NCBI RefSeq assembly: GCF_900115555.1
Contig: NZ_FOWX01000024.1
Location: forward strand, 22,999-86,998
Source: Pseudomonas borbori
Lineage (GTDB): Bacteria > Pseudomonadota > Gammaproteobacteria > Pseudomonadales > Pseudomonadaceae
DNA: 64,000 nt
Direction: 5' to 3'
The notes beneath the pieces are model-generated. The model saw nothing but the letters and a program-made list of their open reading frames with translations. It was not told where the DNA came from and searched no databases. The position numbers and the translations under genes were made by a program. Positions 25,778 to 35,155 of the stretch are shown here, in pieces; position 1 is the first letter of the stretch; each line of letters starts with the position of its first letter.

Positions 25778-26632
25778 CTAATCACCCACCGCGACAGGGC
25801 GGTTCGGGTCGGTAATCCACTCGCTCCAGGAGCCGGCATACAGCGGCGCCAGCGGGTAGCCGGCGAGGCACAGGGCGAACAGGTTGTGGCAGGCGGTGAC
25901 GCCGGAACCGCAGTAGGCCACCAGCTCGCTGGCCGGGCGCTCGCCGAGTTGTGCGGCGAAGCGCTGGCGCAGTTGGGCCGCCGGCAGGAAGCGTCCGCTG
26001 CTGTCCAGATTGTCTGTGCAGGGTGCGCAGCGGGCACCGGGGATATGCCCGGCGACCGGGTCGAGCGGCTCCACCTCGCCGCGAAAGCGCGGCAGGGCGC
26101 GGGCGTCGAGCAGGGTCAGTTGCGGATCGGCGAGGCGCCGCTGCAACTGGTTGGCGTCGACCAGCAGGTTGGCATCGGCTTGGCCGTCGAAGCGCCCCGG
26201 CGCGGGGTTCGGCAGCGCCTGGCTCAGCTCGAAAGCGGCTTCGCGCCAGGCCTGCAAGCCGCCGTCTAGCAGGTAGACGGCCTCGCGTTTGCCCAGCCAG
26301 ACCAGCAACCACCAGGCGCGGGCGGCGAAGGTGCCGGGGCCGTCGTCGTACAGCACCACCGTGCTGCTGTCGTGCAGGCCCCATGCGCGCAGGCGCGCCA
26401 GCAGTTGGGCGGACTCGGGCAAGGGGTGACGGCCGCTGATGCCTTTATGCACCGGCCCGGACAGATCGCGCTCAAGATCGGCGAACTGGGCGCCGGGGAT
26501 ATGCCCTGCGGCGTAACTGCGCTGGCCGTAGGCAGGGTCATCCAGGGCAAAGCGGCAGTCGAGGATGAGCAGTTCGGGTTGACCCAGGCGGGCCTGGAGT
26601 GCGTCGGCGGTGAGCAGTTGGGCGAGGGGCAT
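25778..26632 (-). CDS. sseA: 3-mercaptopyruvate/thiosulfate sulfurtransferase
   Basis: A 284-residue protein with two rhodanese domains. The N-terminal domain is the inactive one (LLILDCRF, GHIPGAQFADLERDLSGP). The C-terminal domain holds the catalytic Cys in AYCGSGVTACHN, the CGSGVT loop of mercaptopyruvate sulfurtransferases rather than the CRKGVT of rhodaneses. Start 26632 begins the natural N-terminus; the frame is open further upstream without a better start. Confidence 0.92.
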   Translation of the reverse strand: MPLAQLLTADALQARLGQPELLILDCRFALDDPAYGQRSYAAGHIPGAQFADLERDLSGPVHKGISGRHPLPESAQLLARLRAWGLHDSSTVVLYDDGPGTFAARAWWLLVWLGKREAVYLLDGGLQAWREAAFELSQALPNPAPGRFDGQADANLLVDANQLQRRLADPQLTLLDARALPRFRGEVEPLDPVAGHIPGARCAPCTDNLDSSGRFLPAAQLRQRFAAQLGERPASELVAYCGSGVTACHNLFALCLAGYPLAPLYAGSWSEWITDPNRPVAVGD

Positions 26633-26852
26633 GGCAGGTGTCCTGGGGTTCGCGGAAGACTGCAGGCATGATAAAGGCTGTGTCGGGGTTACGCGATTGC
26701 ACAACAACCATCGCAACAGCCGCGAAGCCTGATGGGCGTCAGGTTGGCAAGGCGCGACTTTTTCTTAGGCTGCGGCGCTGCATCTTTGGCCGTTTCTGTG
26801 CATGCTGCACGCCTTGTTTTTCTTCTTCGACTCAATCAAGCATGAGACAACC

Positions 26853-27533
26853 ATGAAGCGCTTCGTACTGTTGGATACCGCCCCGATTCCCGATGGCTCC
26901 GGGGCGCTCTGCCTGTTCGAGTACGGCGAGGACTTCGTGATCAAGATCGCCGGTGGCGATGGCGGTCAGCTGATGAACACGCGGATGCACGGCTCCGAAG
27001 ACGCCCTGGCGGCGATTCCCTGCAAGAAAGTCGCCGGCCGCCCGGATTCGCGGGTACTGATCGGCGGCCTGGGCATGGGCTTCACCTTGGCGGCGGCGCT
27101 GCAGAACCTGGGCAGAAACGCCGAGGTGGAAGTCGCCGAGCTGGTGCCGGGCGTGGTCGAGTGGAACCGTGGCCCGCTGGGGGCCAAGGCCGGCTACCCG
27201 CTGCTCGACCCGCGCACGCGGGTGCTGCAGGAGGATGTGGCCAACAGCCTGAAGACGGCGGACAGGCGTTACGACGCGATCATGCTGGATGTCGACAACG
27301 GCCCCGAGGGCCTGACCCAGAAACGCAACGGCTGGCTGTATTCCGCGCAAGGCTTGCAGCGCTGTCACCAGGCCTTGCGCGCCAAGGGCGTGCTGGCCGT
27401 GTGGTCGGCCAGCGCCGACAGCAAGTTCGCCGACAAGGTGCGCAGAGCCGGCTTCAAGGTCGAGGAAGTGCAGGTCTATGCCCATGGCAACAAGGGTACC
27501 CGCCATACCATCTGGATCGCCGAGAAGCTGTAG
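26853..27533 (+). CDS. Spermidine synthase-like methyltransferase-fold protein
   Basis: A 226-residue protein of the polyamine aminopropyltransferase-like superfamily. RVLIGGLGMGFTLAAALQ (about residue 67) is the nucleotide-binding glycine loop, VEVAELVPGVVEWN the acidic end of beta-2, and YDAIMLDVDNGPEGLTQ the following Asp motif. The aminopropyltransferase gate-keeping residues are not clear, and the protein is shorter than SpeE, so its substrate is open. ATG 26853 is used. Confidence 0.78.
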   Translation: MKRFVLLDTAPIPDGSGALCLFEYGEDFVIKIAGGDGGQLMNTRMHGSEDALAAIPCKKVAGRPDSRVLIGGLGMGFTLAAALQNLGRNAEVEVAELVPGVVEWNRGPLGAKAGYPLLDPRTRVLQEDVANSLKTADRRYDAIMLDVDNGPEGLTQKRNGWLYSAQGLQRCHQALRAKGVLAVWSASADSKFADKVRRAGFKVEEVQVYAHGNKGTRHTIWIAEKL

Positions 27534-27561
27534 GCGGGAGCGGGCCGCGTAGGTCAGGCGG

Positions 27562-27716
27562 CGTAGGATGGGTCGGACCGCGTAGGTTAGGCGCGCGCAA
27601 ATTGGCCTGTTGCCACAAGAGCAATGGCGCCGTAACCCATCAGCGATAGTGGCCATGACGCCGAGTACAGGCATAAGTCGCTTGATGGGTATCGCTACGC
27701 TCAACGCCATCCTACG
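27562..27716. repeat. GTAGGATGGGT-type intergenic repeat, copy 1
   Basis: It begins GTAGGATGGGT and ends with the complement (CCATCCTAC). It contains GCGCCGTAACCCATCAGCGAT and GATGGGTATCGCT(A/C)(C/T)GCTCAA segments shared with 48275-48424, 34077-34176 and, in part, 37896-38060. It fills most of the 344-bp gap before the SMP-30-like gene. A pseudomonad palindromic repeat, non-coding. Confidence 0.7.
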
Positions 27717-27877
27717 GTCGGGCTGTACCTGTACCCGCAGGCCGCGATTGATGGCCTGTCACCTGCGCGGCCCGACCAGTGCGGCGCAATCCAGGGCCGC
27801 GACCACCCCGGATTACGCTGACGCCTGCTCCATGACTTTAGGCAAGCTACGCAGCCGCTGCCGTGCGGCGTTTATAT

Positions 27878-28939
27878 TCAGCGAATCTTCAGCCGGCCGA
27901 TGCGGTCGTTATCCAGGCTGCCGAAGTACAGGTAATCGCCCACCGGCTTGACCGAGGTGAGCATGCGCAGGTGGCTGCCGCTGGTGTCGTGCAGGCTGCG
28001 CACGATCTCGCCCTGCTCGTTGAGGGCGATGGCCAAGCCGTAGGGAATGGCCTTGGGCCACAGCGCGCGCGGCAGTTTGGCCAGCTGCGCCTTGAGCCAG
28101 GGGTGGCGATGGAGGAAGTCGGCATCGGCCTTGCGTGGCGTCGGCAGGGCGACCCAGAAGGTGCCGGCGCGATCGCCTTGCAGATTGTCCGGCAGGCCCG
28201 GCAGGTTGTCGATGAACACATCCCGGCTGCCGGCTTGCTCGCCCTTGAGCCAGTAGCGGGTGATGCGGTAGCGGTAGGTTTCGTTGACCAGCACGAAGTC
28301 CTCGTTGGCCGACAGCGCCACGCCGTTGGCGAAGTACAGGTCCTTGAGCAGCACGCGGGTCTCGCCGCTGCCTGGGTTGTAACTGAGCAGGCGGCCGTGG
28401 GGGCGGGCTTCGAGCAGGTCGAGCAAATAATCCGGCTGGGCGAAACGCGAGGAGGCGTCGCTGAAATAGATGGTGCCGTCCCTGGCGATGTCCAGGTCGT
28501 CGGTGAACTTGAAGGGTAGACCTTCGGCCTCAGTGGTCAGGACCTGGATCTGCCCTTGCGGGTCGATGGACAGCAGGCCCCGGTAGGCGTCGGCGACGAC
28601 CAGCTGGCCGGCGGCGTCGAAGTCTATGCCCAGCGGTCGGCCTTGGGTGTCGGCGAAGGTCGCGACGCTGCCGTCGGCCTCGATACGCACGATGCGGCCG
28701 TCATGCAGGCCGGCGTAGACCCGGCCCTGGGCGTCCACGGCAGTGTCTTCCGGGCCGTGCAACTGGCCGCGGCCGAGCAGTTCGGCCTTCATCAGGGTGT
28801 CGTTGGGTTCCAGCACGCCGGTCATGGCCGGGGCGGGCGGCGCCTGCCAGGCCAGCGGGTCGATGGAGCTGGGAGTGATGGCCAGATAGATCGCCGCGGC
28901 GGCGATCGGCAGGACGAGTAGGCCAAGCAGTTTGTTCAT
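27878..28939 (-). CDS. SMP-30/strictosidine synthase-like beta-propeller protein
   Basis: A 353-residue protein with an N-terminal membrane anchor (LLGLLVLPIAAAAIYLAI) and a six-bladed propeller (repeats such as GPEDTAVDAQGRVYAG, DDLDIARDGTIYFSD, LYFANGVALSANEDFVLV). It belongs to the strictosidine-synthase-like/APMAP group, some of which are lactonases or esterases; a periplasm-facing position is inferred. ATG 28939 is preferred to an upstream start because the anchor begins directly after it and AGGGA precedes it. Confidence 0.82.
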   Translation of the reverse strand: MNKLLGLLVLPIAAAAIYLAITPSSIDPLAWQAPPAPAMTGVLEPNDTLMKAELLGRGQLHGPEDTAVDAQGRVYAGLHDGRIVRIEADGSVATFADTQGRPLGIDFDAAGQLVVADAYRGLLSIDPQGQIQVLTTEAEGLPFKFTDDLDIARDGTIYFSDASSRFAQPDYLLDLLEARPHGRLLSYNPGSGETRVLLKDLYFANGVALSANEDFVLVNETYRYRITRYWLKGEQAGSRDVFIDNLPGLPDNLQGDRAGTFWVALPTPRKADADFLHRHPWLKAQLAKLPRALWPKAIPYGLAIALNEQGEIVRSLHDTSGSHLRMLTSVKPVGDYLYFGSLDNDRIGRLKIR

Positions 28940-29076
28940 TATTCTTATTCCCTGTATGGATGGTTTCAAGCAGGCGCCGCGCAGGATAGCGCTTCTGTCT
29001 CATGCCGCGCATCGTCAATGCCCGGCTAGGTGGCGGGGCGATATATACTGCGCGGCATTCTTCATGGGAGCGCCGC

Positions 29077-30210
29077 GTGGCTATCGATATTCACTGGATT
29101 CGTGACAACGCCAGCCTGGCGCAGCACTGCGCCGGCTGGCACAGCCTGCCGTTCGTGGCGGTAGATACCGAGTTTATGCGGGTCGACACCTTTTACCCGA
29201 TCGCCGGCCTGCTGCAGGTCAGCGAAGGTGAGCGCGCCTACCTGATCGATCCGTTGCTGATCGACGACTGGGCGCCGTTCGCCGCATTGCTGCAGGACCC
29301 GGCCGTGGTCAAGGTGTTGCATGCCTGCAGCGAGGACCTGGAAGTCTTCCTGCGCCTGACCGGCAGCCTGCCAGTAGCGCTGTTCGACACCCAGCTGGCC
29401 GCCGCCTACCTCAACCTCGGTTTCTCCATGGGCTATTCGCGCCTGGTGCAGACGGTGCTGAACATCGAACTGCCCAAGGGCGAAACCCGCTCGGACTGGC
29501 TGCAGCGCCCGCTCAGCGAGACCCAGATCAGCTACGCCGCCGAGGATGTGCTGCACCTGGCCGAGGTCTATAACCTGTTGCAGCAACAGCTGTCGGCCGA
29601 GAAAAACGCCTGGGTGCTGGAAGACGGCGCCGAGCTGGTGGCCAACCTGGGCCGTGAAATCGCCCCGGAAGATGCCTACCGCGAGGCCAAGCTGGCCTGG
29701 AAGCTGTCCCGCGCGCAGTTGGCGGTGCTACGCGAACTCTGCGCCTGGCGCGAGCGCGAGGCGCGGGCGCGCAATCAGCCGCGCAACCGCATCATCCGCG
29801 AACATTCGCTGTGGCCGTTGGCCCGCACCCAGCCGAACAACCTGGTGGCGCTGGCGCGGATCGACGATATGCACCCGAAAACCGTGCGTCAGGACGGCGA
29901 GTTCCTCCTCCAGCTGATCAAGGACGCCGCCGCCACGCCGCCAGCCGAGTGGCCCGAGGCCCTGCCCGAGCCCCTGCCGCTGGAAGCCTCGGCATTGTTG
30001 AAGAAACTGCGCGCCATCGGCCAGCGCGAAGGCGAACGGCTGAACATCGCCCCGGAGCTGATGCTGCGCAAGAAAACCCTCGAAGCCTTGCTGAAAAGCG
30101 GCTACCCCAATGGTCCCTACCAGTTGCCGGACTCGCTGCGCGGCTGGCGCCGTGAATTGATGGGCCAGGCCCTGCTCGATTGCCTGGCCGGCGAAGGAGA
30201 ATCCGCGTGA
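29077..30210 (+). CDS. rnd: Ribonuclease D
   Basis: A 377-residue 3'-5' exoribonuclease that trims tRNA and other RNA 3' ends. The DEDDy exonuclease motifs are FVAVDTEFMRVDTFYP (Exo I, about residue 24), LHACSEDLEVF (Exo II) and ISYAAEDVLHLAEVY (Exo III). An HRDC domain follows around 210-290 (LSRAQLAVLRELCAWRE). The start is GTG 29077 with GGGAG 6 nt upstream. Its stop overlaps the ycgL start. Confidence 0.95.
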   Translation: MAIDIHWIRDNASLAQHCAGWHSLPFVAVDTEFMRVDTFYPIAGLLQVSEGERAYLIDPLLIDDWAPFAALLQDPAVVKVLHACSEDLEVFLRLTGSLPVALFDTQLAAAYLNLGFSMGYSRLVQTVLNIELPKGETRSDWLQRPLSETQISYAAEDVLHLAEVYNLLQQQLSAEKNAWVLEDGAELVANLGREIAPEDAYREAKLAWKLSRAQLAVLRELCAWREREARARNQPRNRIIREHSLWPLARTQPNNLVALARIDDMHPKTVRQDGEFLLQLIKDAAATPPAEWPEALPEPLPLEASALLKKLRAIGQREGERLNIAPELMLRKKTLEALLKSGYPNGPYQLPDSLRGWRRELMGQALLDCLAGEGESA

Positions 30211-30500
30211 AACGCATCTGCTCGATCTACAAAAGCCCGCGCAAGAACGAGATGTACCTCTATGTGCTGAAAAGCGATGACCTGGCGCGCGTGCCGGAAA
30301 GCCTGCTGGCGGCGTTCGGCCCGCCGACCCTGGCCTTCAGCATGGTGCTCACGCCGGAACGCAAGCTGGCCCGCGAGGACATTCACGCCGTGCTGGAAAA
30401 CCTCGAGAAGCAGGGTTATCACCTGCAGATGCCGCCGCCGGAAGATGAATACATCGAGCACCTGCCGGACGAATTGCTGCGGCGCAACGATCCGGTATGA
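30207..30500 (+). CDS. YcgL domain protein
   Basis: A 97-residue protein matching the YcgL family from its first residues (KRICSIYKSPRKNEMYLYV) to LLAAFGPPTLAFSMVL. GTG 30207 overlaps the rnd stop (GTGA) and has AAGGAG 8 nt upstream. Its own stop overlaps the next gene by 4 bp. A small alpha/beta protein of unknown role, regularly linked with rnd. Confidence 0.92.
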   Translation: MKRICSIYKSPRKNEMYLYVLKSDDLARVPESLLAAFGPPTLAFSMVLTPERKLAREDIHAVLENLEKQGYHLQMPPPEDEYIEHLPDELLRRNDPV

Positions 30501-31438
30501 GCGCCATGCGCGTCCTGATCGGCGAAACCGCACATGCCCGCTACGCCGGGCTGCTGCGCCAGGCGGCGCCCGAGCTCGAGCTGCACGGCAGCGCCGACCC
30601 GCTCGAGCTGGCGCACTGGGCGGTTAGCTGTCCGCTCTGGCTCGGCCAGCCGGATCTGCTCGCGCCGCTGCTGGCTCAGGGGCACAAGCCGCAGTGGCTG
30701 CAATCGACCTGGGCCGGCATCACGCCGCTGCTGGCCGCCGATCTGCCGCGCGATTACCGGTTGAGCCGCGCGGTCGGCATCTTCGGCCAGGTGATGGCCG
30801 AATACGTGCTCTGTCACCTGCTGGCCCATGAGCGCCAGTTGTTCGCCCGTCTGGCCGCCCAGGTCGAACGGCGCTGGGACGACCGTCTGCCGCAGAGCCT
30901 GGCCGGACGCCGGGTGCTGATCGTCGGCTGCGGCGATATCGGCCTGAGCGTGGCACGCTTTCTCGCCCCGTTCGGCATCGAGCTGTACGGCGTGGCCAGT
31001 CGCGCGCGCGTGCTGGCGCCTTTTCTCGAAGTCGCCGGACTCGATCAGCTGCCGCGCCTGGCCAGTCAGGCCGACTACCTGATCAACCTGTTGCCGGACA
31101 CCCCGGCCACCCGCGACATCTACGACGCCGCGCTGTTCGCCCGGCTCAAACCGAGCGCGCTGCTGATCAACGCCGGGCGTGGCGTGGCGGTGGTCGATGC
31201 CGACCTGGTCGCGGCGCTGCAGCAGGACCAATTGGCCGGCGCGGTGATCGACGTCTGCCGCCAGGAGCCGCTGCCCGCCGGCCATCCGTTCTGGAGTGCG
31301 CCGCACCTGTTGCTCACCGGGCACAGCGCGGCACCGACCGAGCCGCGGCTGATGGTGCAGTTGTTCGTCGACAATCTGCGCCGTTACCAGGCCGGCAGCG
31401 AGTTGCGCGGCGCCGTGGATTTTGTCCGCGGGTATTGA
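30497..31438 (+). CDS. D-2-hydroxyacid dehydrogenase (glyoxylate/hydroxypyruvate reductase-like)
   Basis: A 313-residue NAD(P)-dependent enzyme. It has the nucleotide loop VLIVGCGDIGLSVARFL (about residue 137), LLINAGRGVAVVDADLV with the catalytic Arg region, and a Glu/His active-site pair in CRQEPLP and LLLTGHSAAPT. Start 30497 overlaps ycgL (ATGA). It is the third gene of the rnd operon. Confidence 0.88.
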   Translation: MSAMRVLIGETAHARYAGLLRQAAPELELHGSADPLELAHWAVSCPLWLGQPDLLAPLLAQGHKPQWLQSTWAGITPLLAADLPRDYRLSRAVGIFGQVMAEYVLCHLLAHERQLFARLAAQVERRWDDRLPQSLAGRRVLIVGCGDIGLSVARFLAPFGIELYGVASRARVLAPFLEVAGLDQLPRLASQADYLINLLPDTPATRDIYDAALFARLKPSALLINAGRGVAVVDADLVAALQQDQLAGAVIDVCRQEPLPAGHPFWSAPHLLLTGHSAAPTEPRLMVQLFVDNLRRYQAGSELRGAVDFVRGY

Positions 31439-31649
31439 GTCGCAGACGTGCTGTCTTCCCCGGATTGCATCCGGCTACAAACTGCTTCGATGACGCCGGC
31501 CGCGCACCATCGATTGACTGCGGGCACCCGGTGCGCACGACGCACCCTACGCCGGCGTGTCACAACGCTGCCATTCGGCCCGGCGGCCTTGGACTTGGCC
31601 ATGCGGCGCGCTAGACTGCCGGCCTTTCGCCAGTCACCGTACCCTCGCC

Positions 31650-32099
31650 ATGGCCGCCAAAGTCGAACCCTTCTGGAAACGCAAAACCCTTGAGCAACTC
31701 GATCAGGATGAGTGGGAGTCGCTGTGCGATGGCTGTGGCCTGTGCTGCCTGCAAAAACTCGAGGATGAGGACGACGGCAGCGTCTATTACACGCGCATCG
31801 CCTGCAAGCTGCTCGATCTGCAGAGCTGCCGCTGCACCGACTACAGCAACCGCCGGCAATTCGTCGCCGATTGCATCCAGCTCACCCCGGCCCAGGCCGA
31901 CCAGTTCCAGTGGTTGCCGCCGACCTGTGCCTATCGCCTGGTCAGCGAGGGCAAGGATCTGCTGTTGTGGCATCACCTGGTCTGCGGCGATCCGGAACAG
32001 GTGCACCAGCAGCGTATCTCCCAGTCCGGGCGCATGCTCAGCGAAAACAGCGTGGCCGAGGACGATTGGGAAGAACACCTGATTTTTCGCGCAGGCTGA
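31650..32099 (+). CDS. YcgN family cysteine-cluster protein
   Basis: A 149-residue protein with the pattern CDGCGLCCLQK (about residue 27) and CKLLDLQSCRCTDYSNR, a set of cysteines of the CxxCxxCC type that probably binds metal or an iron-sulfur cluster. Function is unknown. ATG 31650 is the natural start; the frame upstream runs through a repeat-like region. Confidence 0.9.
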   Translation: MAAKVEPFWKRKTLEQLDQDEWESLCDGCGLCCLQKLEDEDDGSVYYTRIACKLLDLQSCRCTDYSNRRQFVADCIQLTPAQADQFQWLPPTCAYRLVSEGKDLLLWHHLVCGDPEQVHQQRISQSGRMLSENSVAEDDWEEHLIFRAG

Positions 32100-32205
32100 A
32101 GCAGGGCATGGTTTAAATAGTTATAACGGTCGTCTTATATTGAGTTGCATGGCCTATATCCAGTCCATGTAATGCATGACCCGTCCCGCCAAGGAAAAGC
32201 CCATC

Positions 32206-33441
32206 ATGATGATCCGCCGCAGCTTGTTGTCCGCCTTACTGCTGAGCCTGTGCGCACCGCTCTGGGCGGCGCAGAAGGTCGACCTGGATTACCACGTGCG
32301 CTTTCTGCCGGAGAGCGACCAGGCCGAAGTCAGCCTGACGCTGGGCAATGGCGAACGCGTGCACAGCCTGGCGTTCAATCTGGGCGACAAAGGTTATTAC
32401 AGCGATTTCAGCGCCGACGGCGAGTGGACCCAGGAAAGCCCCGAACGCGGGGTCTGGCAACCGGCCAAAGGCTTGGCGAAGCTGAGCTACCGCGTGCGGA
32501 TCAACCACCCCCACCCGCGCTTGCAGGATCGTTTTGCCGCACGCATGACCGAGGACTGGGCCCTGCTGCGCGGCGACGACCTGGTGCCCAGCGCCGTGCT
32601 GCGTCAACAGGACAAGACCGAGCTGGTCGCGCGCCTGCAGTTCGAACTGCCCAAGGGCTGGCGTGGCGTGGAGACCGGCTGGCCGCGCATTGGCAAGCAC
32701 AGGTTCCGCATCGACAATCCGTTGCGCAAGTTCGACCGTCCGACCGGCTGGATCGTCGCCGGCAAGATAGGTACGCGCCGGGCCAGACTCGGCGAGACCG
32801 ACGTGGCCGTCGCCGCGCCGATCGGCGAGGGCATGCGCCGGATGGACATACTCACCCTGCTGACCTTCGTCTGGCCGGAAGCCCAGGCGGTGTTCCCGCG
32901 CGACCCGGCCAAACTGCTGATCGTCGGTGCCGGCGACCCGATGTGGCGCGGCGGCCTGTCGGCGCCCAATTCCTATTACATGCACGCCGACCGCCCGCTG
33001 GTCAGCGAAAACGGCACCAGCTCACTGGTGCACGAACTGGTGCATGTGTTCAGCCGCATCCAGGCGCGCGATCGCAGCGACTGGATCACCGAAGGACTCG
33101 CCGAGTACTACGCCATCGAACTGGTGCGCCGCGCCGGAGGCCTGAACGAAGATCGCTACCAGGCGGTTCGTGAGCAACTGATCCGCTGGAGCAAACCGGT
33201 GAAGAGCCTGCGTAGCAGCAATGCCAGCGGCCCGGTGACCGCCCGCGCAGTCCTGCTGTTGCAGGAGCTGGATCGGGAAATCCGCCAGAAGACCAAGGGC
33301 AATACCCAGCCACGTTCGCTGGACGACGTGACCCGTGGCCTGATGCGTCTGGACAAGGCCAGCACCAAGGACTTCATCGAGATCAGCGAGAATGTGATGG
33401 GCGACCGTTCCGAGGTGCTCGACAGCAAGCTGTTGAAGTAG
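32206..33441 (+). CDS. Exported gluzincin-type (M1-like) metallopeptidase homologue
   Basis: A 411-residue protein. A signal peptide ends in APLWAAQK, then a beta-rich region follows, then HELVHVFSRIQARDRSDWITEGLAEYYA near residue 279: an HExxH zinc helix and a downstream E in EGLAEYY, as in M1/M61-type peptidases. It lacks the full peptidase scaffold of PepN and resembles proteins annotated as hypothetical peptidases. Start ATG 32206 has AAGGA upstream; a second ATG directly follows. Confidence 0.75.
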   Translation: MMIRRSLLSALLLSLCAPLWAAQKVDLDYHVRFLPESDQAEVSLTLGNGERVHSLAFNLGDKGYYSDFSADGEWTQESPERGVWQPAKGLAKLSYRVRINHPHPRLQDRFAARMTEDWALLRGDDLVPSAVLRQQDKTELVARLQFELPKGWRGVETGWPRIGKHRFRIDNPLRKFDRPTGWIVAGKIGTRRARLGETDVAVAAPIGEGMRRMDILTLLTFVWPEAQAVFPRDPAKLLIVGAGDPMWRGGLSAPNSYYMHADRPLVSENGTSSLVHELVHVFSRIQARDRSDWITEGLAEYYAIELVRRAGGLNEDRYQAVREQLIRWSKPVKSLRSSNASGPVTARAVLLLQELDREIRQKTKGNTQPRSLDDVTRGLMRLDKASTKDFIEISENVMGDRSEVLDSKLLK

Positions 33442-33490
33442 CCTGCGTCGCTCCTCTGCAGCGTCGCTGTGCGCGCTCGGTTGCGGCCGC

Positions 33491-33958
33491 TTAGAACTTG
33501 GGCCCGGACTTGGTGTTGTTGCCCTTGGCCATACGGTCGTAGAGCACCACATTGACCGTGGCGGCGAGGTTCATGCAGCCCTGGGTGGGGATGTAGATCA
33601 CATCCTCGCACCAGGCGCGAATTTCCTTGTTCAGCGAGCCGTCTTCCGGGCCGAAGATATAGATCGCCCGATCGGGGTGGGTGTACTGCGGCAGCGGCCG
33701 CGCGCCCTCGACCAACTCCACCGCGACCGGTGTGCAGCCCAGCGGGATGATCTTCTGCAGATCATCGATGCCGATCAGCGGAATATCCATATAGATGCGC
33801 TTGGTGTCGGTGACGAAGTCGCGGGCGCGCTCGTAACGTGTGCCGGTGTAGAACACCGAGGCCGCGCCATAGCAGCCGGCGGCGCGCATCACCGCACCGA
33901 CGTTCTCCGGAGATTTGGGATTGTATAAACCAATGCAGCTGTATCGTTTGTTCGCCAC
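33491..33958 (-). CDS. TrmH/SPOUT-family RNA 2'-O-methyltransferase
   Basis: A 155-residue minimal SPOUT methyltransferase. It has the N-terminal NPKSPENVGAVMRAAGCYGA block (motif 1), AIYIFGPEDGSLNKEI (motif 2), and IPTQGCMNLAATVNVVLYDR (motif 3, knot region). It has no RNA-binding extension. It may modify tRNA, but the target cannot be told from sequence. Confidence 0.88.
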   Translation of the reverse strand: MANKRYSCIGLYNPKSPENVGAVMRAAGCYGAASVFYTGTRYERARDFVTDTKRIYMDIPLIGIDDLQKIIPLGCTPVAVELVEGARPLPQYTHPDRAIYIFGPEDGSLNKEIRAWCEDVIYIPTQGCMNLAATVNVVLYDRMAKGNNTKSGPKF

Positions 33959-34076
33959 GAAGCAGGGCCTTTACGCAAAGGGCGGCAGTATAAGGCCTGA
34001 CGGCATTGCTGCCAGGGCAATCGGATGAAGCTGCATGCTGGGTCTGATGGGCTATGGCATTGATTGGCCGAGCGCC

Positions 34077-34176
34077 GATGGGTATCGCTGCGCTCAAACC
34101 TACGCGGCCCGCACCATCCTACAAAAGCCCCGCATCGCCGCCCCGTAGGATGTGGTTGAGCGAAACGATACCCATC
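34077..34176. repeat. GATGGGTATCG inverted repeat (copy 3 of the GTAGGATGGGT family)
   Basis: GATGGGTATCGCTGCGCTCAA at the left is mirrored by TTGAGCGAAACGATACCCATC at the right, with a GTAGGAT motif inside. It lies between the SPOUT methyltransferase and YajD genes and is non-coding. Confidence 0.7.
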
Positions 34177-34209
34177 ACAGGTCACCGGGATGGGTACGGT
34201 GCCGCCGCC

Positions 34210-34584
34210 TCAGTCTTTGCTCTTCAGCAGGGCGGCCAGGTCGGCGAAGGCCTTGTGGGTCGATTTCGGCCCCTGCGGGCTGGCGGTCGAGCCTTCGCTG
34301 AAGTACTGCTGATCGGTGTAGCGCGCGTGCTCGTTATCGTGGCAGTACAGGCACAGCAATTCCCAGTTGGAGCCATCTTGCGGGTTGTTGTCGTGGTTGT
34401 GATCGCGGTGGTGCACGGTCAATTCGCTCAGGCGCTTGCCGGAAAACTCCCGGGCGCAACGGCCGCAGACATGCGGGTACATCTTCAGGGCTTTATCCCG
34501 GTAGCCTTCCTCGCGACTGCGCTGGGCATCGGCGAGGATGCGGTCGAGCTTGGCGGTAGGCGAGGGTGATTTGTCCGTGCTCAT
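34210..34584 (-). CDS. yajD: YajD-family HNH nuclease
   Basis: A 124-residue protein with an HNH domain: HVCGRCAREF (CxxC), LTVHHRDHNHDNNP (the His-containing active-site loop) and NWELLCLYCHDNEH (second CxxC and HNH end). Start 34584 is used; the frame is open upstream without a signal. Endonuclease activity is expected from the motif; its physiological role is unknown. Confidence 0.9.
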   Translation of the reverse strand: MSTDKSPSPTAKLDRILADAQRSREEGYRDKALKMYPHVCGRCAREFSGKRLSELTVHHRDHNHDNNPQDGSNWELLCLYCHDNEHARYTDQQYFSEGSTASPQGPKSTHKAFADLAALLKSKD

Positions 34585-34714
34585 GGCTGGTCTCGTGGCG
34601 GTATGCTGATGCCGACAGTGTAGCCCTGCCGGTGGTCGGCGAAAACAGCCGGAAGGGCACTTGTCGGCGCTACGCGCGGCCCAATGTCCAAGAGTTCGCC
34701 AAAGGAGGTGGATG

Positions 34715-35035
34715 ATGCACCTGACCAGCATGCTACTGCTGTGCCTGACGGTCCTGTACGGCGCGGCGATTCAGGCACGGGACTATTCAGTGTCGCCGCA
34801 GCGGCCTGCCGGCTCGCCCGGCACCGCCACCCCGCAACCCTTCGTCCAGCCGCAGCCGCGTAACCTGCCTACGCCGGCGCCGCAAAACCCGCCCTTGCTC
34901 AACGACGGTACGGGCTACAAGGCCAATCCACCTCGAGGTTCCCTGGCTCCGCCCGATGGCGAGTTGCCGCTGCTGGAGCAGCAGCGCCAGCGCAACAGCC
35001 AGGGCTTGCCGGGTAGTCGCAAGGGAAGCGATTGA
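34715..35035 (+). CDS. Small exported Pro/Gln-rich protein
   Basis: About 106 residues. A signal peptide (HLTSMLLLCLTVLYGAAIQA) is followed by a low-complexity proline- and glutamine-rich mature part with no cysteines. AGGAGG is 6 nt before ATG 34715 (another ATG is 3 nt earlier). It is divergent from yajD. No family recognised; coding potential is supported by the strong ribosome site and the signal peptide. Confidence 0.65.
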   Translation: MHLTSMLLLCLTVLYGAAIQARDYSVSPQRPAGSPGTATPQPFVQPQPRNLPTPAPQNPPLLNDGTGYKANPPRGSLAPPDGELPLLEQQRQRNSQGLPGSRKGSD

Positions 35036-35041
35036 ACTCGC

Positions 35042-35125
35042 CTTCCCGGATTGCGCCAAGGCTTATCCACCCTACACAAACCCCGTAGGCCGAATTAAGC
35101 GCCAGCACAATCCGGGAGACCGTAT
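35042..35125. repeat. CCCGGATTG-type inverted repeat
   Basis: TTCCCGGATTGCGCC near the left end is mirrored by GCACAATCCGGGAGA at the right. Similar short CCCGGATTGCATCCGG hairpins occur at 31457-31475 and 44377-44393. It fills the convergent gap between the small exported protein and oligopeptidase B genes and may act as a bidirectional terminator. Confidence 0.55.
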
Positions 35126-35155
35126 CCCCGGATACCCAGCAAGCCGCTGTGCCGG